Assembly: GCA_003427395.1 (NCBI GenBank)
Contig: BFEA01000156.1
Span: 1,481,219 to 1,529,394, forward strand
Source: Chara braunii
Lineage: Eukaryota > Streptophyta > Charophyceae > Charales > Characeae
Reading direction: 5' to 3'
Length of the DNA stretch: 48,176 nt
Position numbers and translations under genes: made by a program. The number at the start of each line of letters is the position of its first letter. Position 1 is the first letter of the stretch. The notes under the pieces were generated by a model. That model was not told the origin of the DNA. It saw only the letters and a list, made by a program, of their open reading frames with translations, and ran no database searches. This document shows, piece by piece, positions 20,930 to 32,175 of this stretch.

Positions 20930-20931
<2 letters not shown>

Positions 20932-20952
20932 GAGATTAGGGACTGTGACAAT

Positions 20953-21397
20953 NNNNNNNNNNNNNNNNNNNNNNNNNNNNNNNNNNNNNNNNNNNNNNNN
21001 NNNNNNNNNNNNNNNNNNNNNNNNNNNNNNNNNNNNNNNNNNNNNNNNNNNNNNNNNNNNNNNNNNNNNNNNNNNNNNNNNNNNNNNNNNNNNNNNNNNN
21101 NNNNNNNNNNNNNNNNNNNNNNNNNNNNNNNNNNNNNNNNNNNNNNNNNNNNNNNNNNNNNNNNNNNNNNNNNNNNNNNNNNNNNNNNNNNNNNNNNNNN
21201 NNNNNNNNNNNNNNNNNNNNNNNNNNNNNNNNNNNNNNNNNNNNNNNNNNNNNNNNNNNNNNNNNNNNNNNNNNNNNNNNNNNNNNNNNNNNNNNNNNNN
21301 NNNNNNNNNNNNNNNNNNNNNNNNNNNNNNNNNNNNNNNNNNNNNNNNNNNNNNNNNNNNNNNNNNNNNNNNNNNNNNNNNNNNNNNNNNNNNNNNN
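20953..21397. other. Assembly gap, 445 N
   Basis: A run of undetermined bases between a GA repeat and a CA repeat, so the gap was probably caused by simple repeats. ORFs crossing it are meaningless. Confidence 1.
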
Positions 21398-21417
21398 CAC
21401 ACACACACACACACACA
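21398..21417. repeat. (CA)n microsatellite edge
   Basis: CA dinucleotides directly follow the gap. A second CA-rich stretch with a duplicated GGGGATTTTAAAACAACACA lies at 21498-21590. Confidence 0.9.
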
Positions 21418-21599
21418 TTTTCTATTATATTGCCTATCTATACTTTTTCGTTATGGATGGCTTGTGATGATTTGTGAAGGGATGAGAGAGAATCTGGGGG
21501 ATTTTAAAACAACACACACGCTGGGGGATTTTAAAACAACACACACGCACACACAAACCACACACACACCACGCACACATACATGCACCATGACATCAC

Positions 21600-23275
21600 T
21601 CCGACTTCAGTGATATCCGCGTTTGCATGGCCAGGCGAAGGCTGGAAGGAAGAAACTGCAAATCACCCAATCCCCCGCCGACGGGCCGCCGTCGATTCGA
21701 ATGTCATCCCAGCCATTGAATCATAACCGATTTCGCTCATTAAACCTCCAGTGCTTCCGGAAGTCACAGCGAGCATGGGGCCAGCCATTGCGACCGTGCT
21801 GAGACTTTTCCACTGGAATGCATTTATGCCAGCCCCTCAGGCCTGCTTATCCCAGCACTTTGCAGCACGCATGCCGCCATGACTTTCGGAAGTTCTGGTG
21901 GTTTACGAAGGGTAAGCACCACTAACACTGGTGGGGGCGTTTTCGGAAGAAAAAAAAAAAAAAAAAAAAAAGTTCATTTCGCCATTTTACATGGAAGTTA
22001 GACAGATAAGTCGCCGGGTAATGGCCACGGTGACAGTGTCGAATGGGTTCGCAATGGATGTCTAAGTGACGCTGCACCCGGTTTCCAGCAGGTGCTGCTC
22101 CCCATTAATATTCCAGAGCTACCTGAGACAGGTGCTGGTAGAGGAGGATGCTCATATCACCCCCTCTAGCCCATCAGCACGGGGTTTTGAAGTGTTCCGT
22201 GTGCTGTGAATTGTGTGTGAGGCTTTTGCTCTTTGCTTTTCATTATTGCATCATCTGTGTTCCGTCGAGGTGGTGAGGATGGTCTCCCATGTATATTTAA
22301 GTGGTGGTCCTGGCGGTCAAATACATTCACTTGTCTTCTATCGGTGGTGTCTGTTTTTTTTTTCCCGCCCTTTTTTTTAATGGTGGCCATTTTCCTATGT
22401 TTTTGCAGTGCTTCACGTGGATGTGAAACAGGATCATAGAATCCTGCAAGAAAACAATCGATGATGTAGATTAGTGCCATGTGAAAGGCGCCTCATTTTT
22501 TCGACCATGATAACATGAAGCCCTGTTCATTTCCTCTTCTCATCCGCTCCCCACAGTTACTTTCCGACGTTTCCGTGTATAGGTCTGACAACCAGCAGGT
22601 AGCTCCACAGTCCACCCCTCACCCCCATTCTGGCCTCCCTATTGCGCTTTCTGTGTACCAGCGTCTTCCCTTTTATGAAACCCCTCCCCCACCAAACCCC
22701 CCACGTCCTACCCCCTGCACTCCCCCTGCTCTCCCCCCTCTGCGCGGTGCAGACCGGCAAGGCTGTTATTTGCAATGGGAGGATCATCCCATACCGTGGC
22801 TATAAATGATCTCCAACTGCACGAACTGTTGCACACCCATCCGCTGTGGATTACGCGCTCTCGATGTGGAAGATAGAGAGAAGGCGGCGTTGTTTTGCAT
22901 AGAGAGAGAGGTATGGAGGGAGGGAGATGGAGGCGGAGACGCTTGCACAGAGAGAGAGAGAGAGAGAGAGAGAGGATGAAGGGGTTCAGATTAAGATAGA
23001 CAGGGAGAGCGCCTAGTCACCTCCTTGTGACGTGCAGTCAAGGAGGGAGATGGTTGTTCGTGCCCAGTCTAGGTTGGGCAGGCACCCCCATGACTTCGGT
23101 GGTTTCATGAATGGTAGAACAGCCATTTTCTTTAAAAGTTGAAACGGATATTTTATATTTTTTGAACAAAATGGACTTCGCTGAAGTCCGGAGGGGTCCG
23201 GCATTTTCAGACGGTGACATTCTTAGTGCCAAATAAGCAGGTTTCAGTTTTGTTCAAAGAATATATATAAAAAGG
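21600..23275. other. Unassigned DNA with an A-tract and small GA repeat
   Basis: Contains an A23 tract (21949-21971), a C-rich stretch at 22600-22740 and a short (AG)n at 22951-22974. No gene or RNA was recognised. Confidence 0.4.
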
Positions 23276-23368
23276 AAGAAGATAAAAAAATGAATTTATT
23301 TTTCTTTGTTTTCTTTCTGTTTTCTTTTCGCTTTTGCGCTCTGATAACTTTGTGACAATATATACGAC
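23276..23368. repeat. Left ~90-bp direct repeat
   Basis: Nearly identical to 24416-24509. The shared stretch runs from ATGAATTTATTTTTCTTTG to ACTTTGTGACAATATATA. Confidence 0.92.
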
Positions 23369-23609
23369 GTTGCTAGCTCTCTGCTTTTGTAGATGATGCG
23401 GCGAGCGTCGGGCCTGTACTAGAAGGCTCTTTCTTTAGCTATGGTCGAACCGTAGAATATACTTTTTTCTAATTCTCCTTTCTATGAAATTCTATCCCTT
23501 TTCTTTTGCTTTGCGCTTCCCCATTGTCGAGGTATTTCATTTTACGGACCTACTGTATGGTTCCGTTTTTTCAAGTGTTGGTTATGGTAGATGGTATTTT
23601 TGGTACTCT

Positions 23610-24230
23610 TTGTCTGCATCCCGGGTTGGTTTTGTCTCATTGTTCAGTCCACGTGGCGGTGGTTTCACGTGGCGGCGGTTTCATGTGGGTCTTGTCATCC
23701 GGGTTTTTCTTTTTGGCATCCTAGTTGGCTGGTTCCCGTTGTTTGGCCTATCGAAGGGGGCGGTGCTTTTAGGTGGGAATCGTCATCTGGGATTGTCTTT
23801 ATATAGTTTTTTTTGCAGGCAAGGGTGTTGATTGCTATCCTGGTTGGTCATTGTCTCGTCATTTGGCCTGTGAAGTAGGGGCGGTGCTTGTATGTGGGAC
23901 TTGTCATCTAGGATCTGTTATGTTTGTTTTTTGGCACCCTTGTCTGCATCCCGGTTGGTTTTGTCCCGTTGTTCGGTCTATTTTGGCGAGCGTAGCGGTG
24001 CTTTCATGTGGGACCAATCATCCGTTTTTTTTTGTTGTTCGGCCTATGAGAGCACGAACGGTTTAGTAATGGGAATACCGACGTCATGATGGCGAACAAT
24101 GCCATCTGCTGTATATAGTTTTTTTTGCAGACAAGAGTTTTGTCCTGGGTGGTCTTGTCCCGTCGTTTGGCCTGTGAAGGAGGGGTGGTGCTTTCATGTG
24201 GGACTTGTTATCCAGGATCAGTTTTTGGTG
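23610..24230. repeat. Degenerate ~110-bp tandem repeat field
   Basis: Five to six diverged copies. Each has TCCxGGTTGG, then TGTCxCGTxGTTyGGCC, then a GGTGCTTTCATGTGGGA-like phrase and CTTGTCATC. TATAGTTTTTTTTGCAG also recurs (about 23803 and 24114). Copies differ by substitutions and short indels. Confidence 0.75.
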
Positions 24231-24415
24231 CTGTTGCTTGTTGCCCCCTGATTTGTTGCATTTGGCTGTTCCCTTCCTCCTTTCTTTGCCTCTTTGCCCT
24301 TTGGCTGTGTGCAAGTGGGTCGATATGGCACACGGGGGTGGGGGCAGCCACCGCTCAACCTACATCCACGTGGGCGGCCTTGTACGCAAGAAGTTCTGAA
24401 CAGGGGGAGTTGTAC

Positions 24416-24509
24416 GGAAGAAGATTACAAAAATGAATTTATTTTTCTTTGTTTTCTTTCTGTTTTCTTTTCGCTTTTGCGCTCTGATAACTTTGTGACA
24501 ATATATAAC
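24416..24509. repeat. Right ~90-bp direct repeat
   Basis: Partner of 23276-23368, in the same orientation, 1.14 kb apart. Confidence 0.92.
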
Positions 24510-24825
24510 AGCTCAGACAAGTACTAGGGGTGCTGATAGGAGCAGATACTTCTAATACTGTCGGAGAGGCTTCATCTATTGGTGGGGAAAGTCACCTGCT
24601 GGAAACCGGGTCCAGCGTCTCTTTTAACAGAGAAGAGAATTCTGTAATTACATATCCGGCATCCAATTCCCACGATACATCATTAGGCCTGCCAGCATTG
24701 ATTGCCCTGTTTCTCGGGGATTGCCTGCACAGGGGTAGTACTAGGTATGATGAAATGGAGTACGCTTTGGGCCTCTTCTGTATGCCCCGTCCTTGCTCCT
24801 CAATCTACTTCACACCATTGCATGT

Positions 24826-25480
24826 CTACCTTTTCCAACTGGTGGGGTGGGAATTGGGAAATTTTGCGGATGGTCGCAGCGGGATCTCCTGGCCCACCAA
24901 TGTCCAGTCTTTGAAGCAAATACGGTAATCTTTTCCGAACTCTTCCTGGTGGCATTCCTGGGCAGGCCTGCCGTCCCAGCTGACGGAGGCAATCCAGCCC
25001 CCATTCTCACTGCCCAACCAGTCCCCTGAGAATTGCTGAATTGCTTGTGTTATATCTTTGGATGAATGAAACAGATCCAAATGGTTTTTAACTTTTTGCC
25101 ACTGTACTGTTAGTTCTTGTTGAGCATATTGTTTGATCATATATGTCGCCTCTCCCTCCGCTATGCGGACCCCCTCTATGGCATGTATACAATGTTTTAT
25201 CCAGAGGGTCCATATGACTGCTCTCCTCCCTATTTTAAACATGTTATTTTCAAAAGTGTTGTCCGTGGGGGAGGTCCATGTCTCGCATAGTATGGCCCTC
25301 CAATCCCAAGGCCACTTTGACCCAGTGCCCAAGTGGGACCAGATCCTATCCCACCAACGCCATGTAAGAACTGCCCCCGAAGACTGCATGAATACGTGTT
25401 CTATGGTTTTCAGGATTCTGCGGGAGGGGAAGACAGTGTGGCACAATTTACACCATGGTAGCGCCCACCCCTTCTGCTCT
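24826..25480 (-). pseudogene. LINE C-terminal (zf-RVT-like) remnant
   Basis: An open frame of 206 codons from 25446, extended upstream by LPWCKLCHTVF. It contains LCHTVF, then TIEHVFMQS, and a Trp-rich tail with VIWTLWIKHCIHA. This is the usual LC...E(T/H)xEHxF...W...W pattern after plant L1 reverse transcriptases. It was open enough to appear as a gene, but it is part of the LINE. Confidence 0.8.
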
Positions 25481-26059
25481 AGTTAGGTTCGATCTATCAG
25501 CCAGTCGTTGGTGGGTAGGCAACAATGTTCTATCTGCCACTGCAGTTTCATCTTTGCTGGCCTACACCTTGTGGCAGTGAACCATCCAAATAGACGGACC
25601 ACATTTAATTGGGACCTCCATCGGTCCTTTCACATTTTCTTTAATGTTGACTTTTGGTCGCAGCAGTCGTTACGTTGCCTTCACCGCCAAGTACAACAAA
25701 TTTGTATTCCCCTTATATCTGCATTTTCATGGGTGTGCACACTGCCAGTCTTCGGGATCCAAAGGGAGTTCTGCCAATGGGGTATTTGGTTGATATGTTG
25801 CTTGTCGGTTGTCGTTTCGGTGATCGGATGACCTTCTTACTGAGAGTCCAAATTGCGGATTTATACCAAAGGGCCGTCAGCACCACATTGTTAATTGCCA
25901 ACGCCCTAACGATTAGGAAAGTGTGTTGGTCCTTACAGTGAGCTAACTTTTATAAAGCAGGTTTCGGTATCCACTCATCATTCGATGCAGGCGTACCTAA
26001 TGCCGTGAACATGATTCCCACTACCATAATCGAGGTTTCTTCTGGGAGCCACTTAACCT

Positions 26060-26900
26060 ATGGCAACTCTGGTGGGTGCACCCCTTGATGATGGATCCAC
26101 CAACCCAAAGTTTTATTTTCCCAGTTCATGTCTGAGACCGTTGTAAATCGGTTAAATAGTCTTTTACTCTCCTCCATGTTTCCTATAGTGGCATCCACCA
26201 TAATTGTCAAATCATTTACAATCATCGAACAGACGGGGATTGCGTCCTCAGGGATAGCCAAAATCTGCAACTTCCTAGATGTTTGTTGGCACGAAGGTTC
26301 GTTGTCAATGCCTCGATCACAATTATAAAGAGAAAGGGTGTCAGAGGGTCTCCTTGTCTGACCGACCATTGCAGCGGGAAGGTCAGTGCTACCCTTCCAT
26401 TTACTTGGACACACTTAGCGGCATTGTGATGAAGTATTTCGATCCAACGCCGAAAAACAGGCCCAATGTTCGTTTTTTTTCACGCATTTGTTTATAAAAT
26501 GTCAGTCCACGTGGTCGTAAGTTTTTTTCAAATCTATGAAGACCACAGTCGCATTATGTTTATCTTGTCTTGTTAGTTTGAGGAGTTCATTAACTAATAG
26601 GATATTGTCTTGAATCTTGCGCCCTTTGACAAACCCGATCTGTGTAGGGTGGATAATATTGTCCACGACTGGGATCAGGCGGTTCGCGAGTTCTTTCGCT
26701 AACATTTTTCACAGCACAGTACGCAAAGTTATTGGCGTTTAGCTCCTGATATTCAGTTTGTCCCCCTTTTTGTATAATAAGGTGAGAATGCTCTGCCGCA
26801 CCAGCTCGCTCATCTGCCCTTTCTCCCACACCTGACTATAGAAGTTCATTAGGTCTGGGGTCATTTTAGTTCAGAAAGTCTCCCATAACGTTTAGGGAGT
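26060..26900 (-). pseudogene. LINE reverse transcriptase domain remnant
   Basis: RT motifs appear in order: LYKKGDKLNIR, then S-stop-TPIT in place of the usual NWRPI, then KMLAKELANRL, IIHPTQIGFVKGR, the motif A FIDLKKTYD with its Asp kept, VRQGDPLTPFLF (motif B), and IVNDLTIMVDAT where YxDD is expected. The last change removes the first catalytic Asp of motif C. About 26540-26700 is the longest unbroken part (LANRL to DHV). Confidence 0.9.
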
Positions 26901-27569
26901 CTATCTATATCCGGCGTCTTTTCTTCATCCATCTGCATCATCTCCGTTCAATTTTCCTCCTTGGACAGAGGGCGGTCTAGAGTAATTTTTTGTTGGCCCG
27001 ACAAGGTCTTTTATAGTGGTTTCAGGAAGTCCTCAATTTCGTTCTCCCTAATGTTCTTCGCCATCTGAGCACACCCAGACATAAACAGGTCCTTGAAGAA
27101 TGACCTTGCTATCTGCATGCAGTGGAGGGTAGAGGCGGTAATATCCTGATGTCCGGTCTACGGATCATAAAACGCTTTTATGCTTGTTCTGTGCGCACGT
27201 ACGCGAGCCATGCTAAAGATTTTTTTATCCATGGTTCCTTCCATTTGATGTTGTGTCATTCGTCCTCTGATACGTGTTCCCTCCCAACGTTGTGTACCGA
27301 AAGTCTGGAGTTATTGTTCCAGTGTTTGTTTTTCTGAACATTTTTCTTGTTGTGTATGTTGAACCTCATGTGAGTTGTGTGAGCCATCAGACTGATTTTG
27401 GTGTTCAAGTAGCTGCAGTTGTTGGTGAATTTTCATCTCTTGCTGATGCTTCCTGACTGCTAAAAGTTTGGAATATGCTTAACATTTTCTACCCAGATAG
27501 AACAGACCATTATCAAACGAGTCTATTTCCTGTTGAATGTGTCGTTTTTGTGTTTGTCAAAACGCCCAG

Positions 27570-28410
27570 CGGTCTATAATATATTTCTGAAAAGTTTGTT
27601 GTTGTAAGATGAAAGTATTAAGTTTGTAAAAGTCAGGTTCACAATCTGGTTCTTTCCGAAGGATAAAATGACCGTGCACATTTTGTGATCCAGGCCCGGG
27701 TAGGTGCTGACGAGTAAGATCACTGCGAGAAACACAAATACTTTTGAATCTTCTAAGGTCGGGATTAAGTCGATCCTGAATCTCGTGAGGTTCTCCGTCC
27801 TAGACTTCCGTAGGCATGAGTAAAATTTTGTATCTAGGTTTAGCCTCCGGAAGGTGTCGAATACTTGTAGTGATACGCATAAATCTATGATTATTCGCTC
27901 ACCTTCCTCCACATACCACGAAGCAGGGGAGGGTGTTTGCAATGTATCCATCAACCGGTCAGAAGTTGCGTTGCAGTTCCTTGCTATAATGATCGGGACC
28001 CTATCAGGAATTTACGTTTTGATCTTCTCAAAAACTGTTTTCCTTTCACTTACAATACTGGGGGCGTAGATACACAATATACATACAATTTCAGGTTCCA
28101 AAGTGACCATTGACACCCATCGACCTCCCTCCTGGTCAACCACTAAGTGCACCGGATCTGGTCGGGACTTGGGGGGAATCCAAATGGTCACCCCTGCACT
28201 CCCTAGTTTTGGGGCATGGGCCCTAAAGGCCTTATATGGCTAGACTATTTTGTGAATGCGGTTGTGCTTTGGAGTGTCCACCAGGTGCGTTTTCTGTACA
28301 CACACTATATCCGGCCAGTTTCTTCCCACCACCCCTCTCACTAGACCCTAGATTGCACTGTGTTTATCAAGTTTGCACGAGGTCAGACCATTCACGTTTA
28401 GTGACCGCAA
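27570..28410 (-). pseudogene. LINE AP-endonuclease domain remnant
   Basis: The frame reads SLNVNGLTSCKLDKHSAI, a stop, GRNWPDIVCVQKTHLVD, then GSAGVTIWIP, CILCIYAPS, PIIIARNCNAT and FRRLNLDTKFYS. In the family these correspond to the N motif, the catalytic Q-E-THL (here Lys replaces Glu), G-D-FN (here R-N-CN) and YTW/IDR-type motifs. Two metal-site residues are therefore changed, besides several stops and frameshifts. Confidence 0.85.
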
Positions 28411-28440
28411 GTCCAGGTCGGCTGCTCTCGTGCATTGATT

Positions 28441-28835
28441 CCAAATGCGGTTTTTTCCGTATACTGCTTTAACCGAGTCCACGTACTAATCTTCCAGTCG
28501 TATTATGGTCACAGATGGATCCACGGTGGTTGTTCCCATTCCCAATCTGCAACTCCTGTCCTCATGAGAAGAGGGCATAAACTGCTCCGAAGATCGTGCT
28601 CAGTCCATGTGTCACTGTGCCTGATCCTGACCGTTTGCAGGTTTAGCAGTTGGTTGTGGGAGTGTCATCTCATACTACTTTCTTTGGTTGGGTCAAAATG
28701 TATGTATACATCTATGTGCGCAATCTTGTTGGGCCCTGTTGTGATCAAAGTCATAGCATCTGCCCCTCGCGGTAAGGTTTCTGCAATGTGGGATATAAGT
28801 TGTCCGTTTTCACGAAATGGTTGTTGTAGTCATTG
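28441..28835. other. Possible 5' extension of the LINE
   Basis: The minus-strand frames read GPNKIAHIDVYIHFDPTKE and, further on, short segments broken by stops. They could be ORF1 or the 5' region of the LINE, but no diagnostic motif was seen. Confidence 0.3.
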
Positions 28836-28839
28836 CTAT

Positions 28840-29043
28840 GCCATTGCCTGTACAGAGATCAGCAAACTTCCGAATGAGAACGCAAAGTTGGCAGTCGTTC
28901 GTGGGGTGCAAAATATGGCCCGTGAACTTGACGTCGCACGTGCAGAGGTGTTGAAGTATAAGCACATGATGGTGCAATGCGTTTGGGAATGTTGCTCGGT
29001 GACATTTGTCGTCATCTGGAGGGCGGGGGCAGTTCCTCCATAA
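28840..29043 (+). pseudogene. Possible coiled-coil coding relic
   Basis: The plus frame reads ISKLPNENAKLAVVRG, then QNMARELDVARAEVLKYKHM, with heptad-like spacing of Leu/Val/Ala and many charges. It ends at a stop at 29041. No domain or start was recognised, and its link to the LINE is unknown. Confidence 0.25.
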
Positions 29044-29695
29044 TTTGTCCAAGCTACGCAAACCTCCCCACACCTGGGATGGGAGCGGCTCATTTGGACC
29101 ACATCACCGACAATATAAGGGATTAGGGGGGAAGTCCTCTGAGGGCCTACCTTCTTAACTACGGCAATAACAGTAGCGGGATGTGTAATTTTTTAGATTG
29201 TTGTGGCTTTTGGTGTGCACATATTTTGCCGTCTAATGCTATGGAAGGGAATTGTCCCCCTTTAAATGTGTTGCAGGTTTAAAAAGTACAGGGGAGGTTG
29301 TGATGTTTTCATAGTGCGCTCGTGTGGAGCTCTTGTTTCCAGTTCAACCACCAGTACTTCCAAAAGTCTCGGGCGCATGAGGGTCGCAACGTGTTGGGAT
29401 GAATTGGCCTGAGGTGTTGACATTCTTCCAAGTGAAAACGTTGCAGCACTGTAGCAATGACTAGAAGCATGTAAGCCACAACTTTAGGAACTATAGGTGG
29501 CTGGATCGAAAATGGTCGTTTATCCATCCTCCCCCACCCCCCACCCCACCCCTCGACACTTTTTCCTACTTCAACGAACAATATTATTTCTAGTATCGAG
29601 TGTCTACATTCTTTCATTCCTTGAGCAACATATGAACATGTTAAACCACTAATACTTGGCCCAACATACAACTGCAGGACGACGCCATGACATTT
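29044..29695. other. Unassigned DNA
   Basis: Short ORFs only. A C-rich stretch lies at 29528-29555. Nothing was recognised. Confidence 0.4.
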
Positions 29696-29696
29696 C

Positions 29697-30056
29697 GGAG
29701 CTTGGGCTGCTTAGCACGCCCGTTGATGAAATTCCTGAACGGGGCAACCCCAATCCCCAAAGGTTGAGGCATGTTCATGGCCAAAGTTGGAAAATATAGT
29801 CAGGCCAAGTCCCGGTGGTTTAAGATGGGAATTTGTTCTATTGTGACCGTCGACTGTTTGTGCCAAACAACATAGAGGAGTTTGGGTTGCTTAGCACATC
29901 CGTTGATGAAATTCATGAACGGGGCAACCCCAATCCCGAAGGTTGTGGCGTGTTCATGGCCAAACTTAAAAAATATAGTCACACCAAGTTCTGGTGGTTT
30001 AAGATGGGAACCTATTCTTCTATGACTATAGACCGTTTCTGCCAAACAACATAGGA
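29697..30056. repeat. 180-bp tandem duplication
   Basis: Copies at about 29697-29876 and 29877-30056 share GCTTAGCAC, CGTTGATGAAATTC, GAACGGGGCAACCCCAATCC, GTTCATGGCCAAA, GGTGGTTTAAGATGGGAA and GCCAAACAACATAG. The phrase TTGGGyTGCTTAGCAC is exactly 180 bp apart. Copy 2 is open in one plus frame (LLSTSVDEIHERGNPNPEG, ending CQTT-stop). Copy 1 carries a 1-bp insertion after AATCCCC and a stop. Confidence 0.9.
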
Positions 30057-30821
30057 TTGTTAATCGCCTCTGTTTGGTATGTTTTGGGTTTGATGTATCC
30101 TCAACATTGTTTGTATGCCATGGTAGAGTTTTTTTTTCCCCAAGATGGTAGCGCATTTTCGTATTCGATGGAGTCTAAAGCAAAATGGATGACAAATTTT
30201 TTTTTTTAATGAAAATATTTCACTTTTGGATGACAAAGTACATTGTGACTCGAGTATTAGCTATAGCTTCTGAATCGAGTGGTTGTATCAACTACAAGTC
30301 GTTTATGTATGTTTATGGCGGTTGGTAGTTTGGGGATCCTATAGAAAATGCATCTTTGATGCCTCGAGTATTAGCTACAACTTTTATTCATTCAGTTATT
30401 CCACTTCGGTTGAATTTTTACATCTTCTTTTTAAACATTGTGACTTTTCATCAAGTTTTTTAGGGGCTTGTTTTGTTCATTAATGGTGTGCGGGTAAAAT
30501 TATTATTGTCCATCTTTTTTTTTCCATTCGTTGGTGTTCTTATGCGTCATTACTCGTCACGATGGAGATCTCTGAATCGCAGAGGGATTTCCAGCAACGA
30601 GTTACATTGAGCACGGACTGTTTTGGCAATCGTTAATTTTTTTAACGTACTCGCACTGCTTCATGGACTTTGTGGACTGCAAAAAACAAAAATAACAAAA
30701 AAAAGACCCCCCCCCCCAAAAAAAAAAAAACGTTAAGAGAGAATATCAGGAAAAAGGAAACAAGTAAAAAAGAAACACTCGTAATTTCCTCGTGTTTAAC
30801 ATTTGGTCGCTACGTTTAATC
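30057..30821. other. Unassigned AT-leaning DNA
   Basis: T-rich, with homopolymers (30198-30208, 30709-30731). Two GCCTCGAGTATTAGCTA/ACTCGAGTATTAGCTA phrases occur (about 30248 and 30360). No gene was seen. Confidence 0.4.
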
Positions 30822-31085
30822 CAGCGGCCTAGCTCGATTGGTTAGGCATGCAAGCGACATTCGAGAGGTCGTCGGTTCAATCCCCATGGCCGCGTGTGGC
30901 ACTCTTGGTGCCAACCAACTGAGGTAGTCAGCTGGATCCTCCCAGTCGGTATCAGTATTGTTTTCAGCCAACGCGGGTGTGAGTGCGCGTGGGAGTGGGT
31001 TGAGTGTGGTGTGTGGGAGAGTGTTGGATTTAGACATTAATGTTACTCGATGGGGGTAGGGGAAGATGAAAAGGGAGGCACAGTT
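30822..31085 (+). mobile_element. tRNA-derived SINE
   Basis: The head starts GCGGCCTAGCTCGATTGG (acceptor-like stem plus A box), has CGGTTCAATCCC (B box) and ends GGCCGC, complementary to the first six bases. The D and anticodon arms are reduced, so it is not a functional tRNA. The body contains GCCAACGCGGGTGTGAG, GTGTGGTGTGTGGGAG, TTTAGACATTAATGTTA and GGGGGTAGGGG, then AAAGGGAGGCACAGTTAATG. Related copies are at 39052-39240 (head and tail) and at 1-105 (body and tail, minus strand). Confidence 0.8.
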
Positions 31086-32087
31086 AATGAAAAATGCTCG
31101 GTCCTTGTGTTAGTTGGGCACCATCGGCGCCCCCAACCCTGGACCCTAAACGCTAGGGCAAAGGGGCAAACATGTCGTTACCTCTCTCCACGAAGAGACG
31201 TAACCTCCCTTCACCGAAGAGAGGTAAAAAGCTATACTTGCATGGGTCCCCTGTATACCCTTAGGAGTAGTGGTAGGTAGGTAGTGAAAGAAAGATATGT
31301 TCCATGACATGGCAAAACGCCAATTAAAAAATATGTGAGGTGAGAGAAATATATGTTTGTCCCCCAATGAGGAGAGTTTTTCGTAGTCGGATTGTTGTCA
31401 TCAACATCTCTCAGCTTGCTTTCCTTCTTGGCAAAAAAAAAAAAAGGGAAGAAGAAAAAGAAGAAGTTGCCTCCCCAAAATGCTAGAGGTGCTGAGGGAT
31501 TTTGAAAAACAATCGAGTCTCATCCTGTGATACTGTAGGGTTTGGACTCATAGGTGCTGTTTGAATTTATATCCTTCAGGGTTTTCAACCCCTCCTTGCC
31601 AGGGTTATACAAGGTGGGAGGTGTGATCCTTGAGAGGGTAGGGGCGGTATTGTGGGTTTGTTCTTTTCTGGGGCAGGTTGATTTGGGTCGGATCAACTGT
31701 GACAGTTGGGAAGAGAGGACAAGGGGTGTTGACTTCAGCAAGGTGAGAGGTTAAGAGGGTTGTTTCACTTGGAGGGGGTGGGATAGGAGGGAAAGGGGAT
31801 TTTCTGCTCTACCGGGGCATACTCTAGGGGGTATTATATGCAGTTGAGGGAGCAGTGATTTAGGGGGCTGTTGTGAATGGGGGCTGGGAGGTGAGGGGGC
31901 ACCTTCCAGCGGAAGCAGTGAAAGAACAGAAGGTCGTTTTGGGGGGGGAAGGAGTAATCCGCTCGGCTTCTTGTGAGCCTTGTACATGTAGCAGGGACGT
32001 GAATAGGTGCAAGAATTTCCATGGGGAGAGAGGTCGTTCCCTCCCTGCCTCTCTCCTTGTGGGAGTAGTATGTGTTGACTGCCTTTC
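31086..32087. other. Unassigned DNA with one inverted repeat
   Basis: TTACCTCTCT (31178-31187) and AGAGAGGTAA (31218-31227) form a perfect 10-bp inverted repeat with a nested TCTCT/AGAGA pair. The rest, G-rich from 31600 to 31960, shows nothing recognisable. Confidence 0.45.
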
Positions 32088-32175
32088 GTGGCTACGTTAC
32101 CTGCGCAACATGTATATGAGTCTCCTGAATTTTATGATTGTTTGAGGTTTCAACTGGAAAAATCTTCATAAGTTT
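32088..32175. repeat. 85-bp direct repeat, copy 1
   Basis: Nearly identical to 32327-32411. Shared phrases are CTACGTTACCTGCGCA, TATGAGTCTCCTGAATTTTA and ACTGGAAAAATCTTCATAAG. Confidence 0.92.

Larger units (their letters stand above)
24826..28440 (-). mobile_element. Decayed L1-type LINE (non-LTR retrotransposon)
   Basis: In order on the minus strand: an APE-type endonuclease (LNVNGL at about 28385-28402, QKTHL at 28282-28296, IYAP near 28064); a linker (DFLKPL, then DRPLSKEE); a reverse transcriptase (LTLLYKKGD, LAKELANRL, GFVKGRKIQDNILL, FIDLKKTYDHV, RQGDPLTPFLF); a downstream region (RALAINNVVL, then WYKSAIW); and a C-terminal zinc-knuckle-like segment (LCHTVF, then TIEHVFM). Frames shift repeatedly and stops interrupt them, so the element is dead. 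It may extend 5' to about 28800 (possible ORF1 remains) and 3' to about 24530. No target-site duplication or poly(A) tail was located. Confidence 0.92.

Noticed and set aside
20811-21613. Long ORFs spanning 20.8-21.6 kb on both strands
   Set aside because: They run through 445 undetermined bases and simple repeats.
24530-24928. 132-codon plus-strand ORF
   Set aside because: It overlaps the 3' end of the minus-strand LINE and has no domain; treated as a shadow frame.
28435-29043. 202-codon plus-strand ORF
   Set aside because: Its first two-thirds run antisense to the probable LINE 5' region and look random; only the last part shows a coiled-coil-like pattern, reported separately at low confidence.
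30822-30893. Functional tRNA gene
   Set aside because: A and B boxes and a 6-bp acceptor-like pairing are present, but the variable region and T-stem overlap and the D-stem mispairs; a SINE head fits better.
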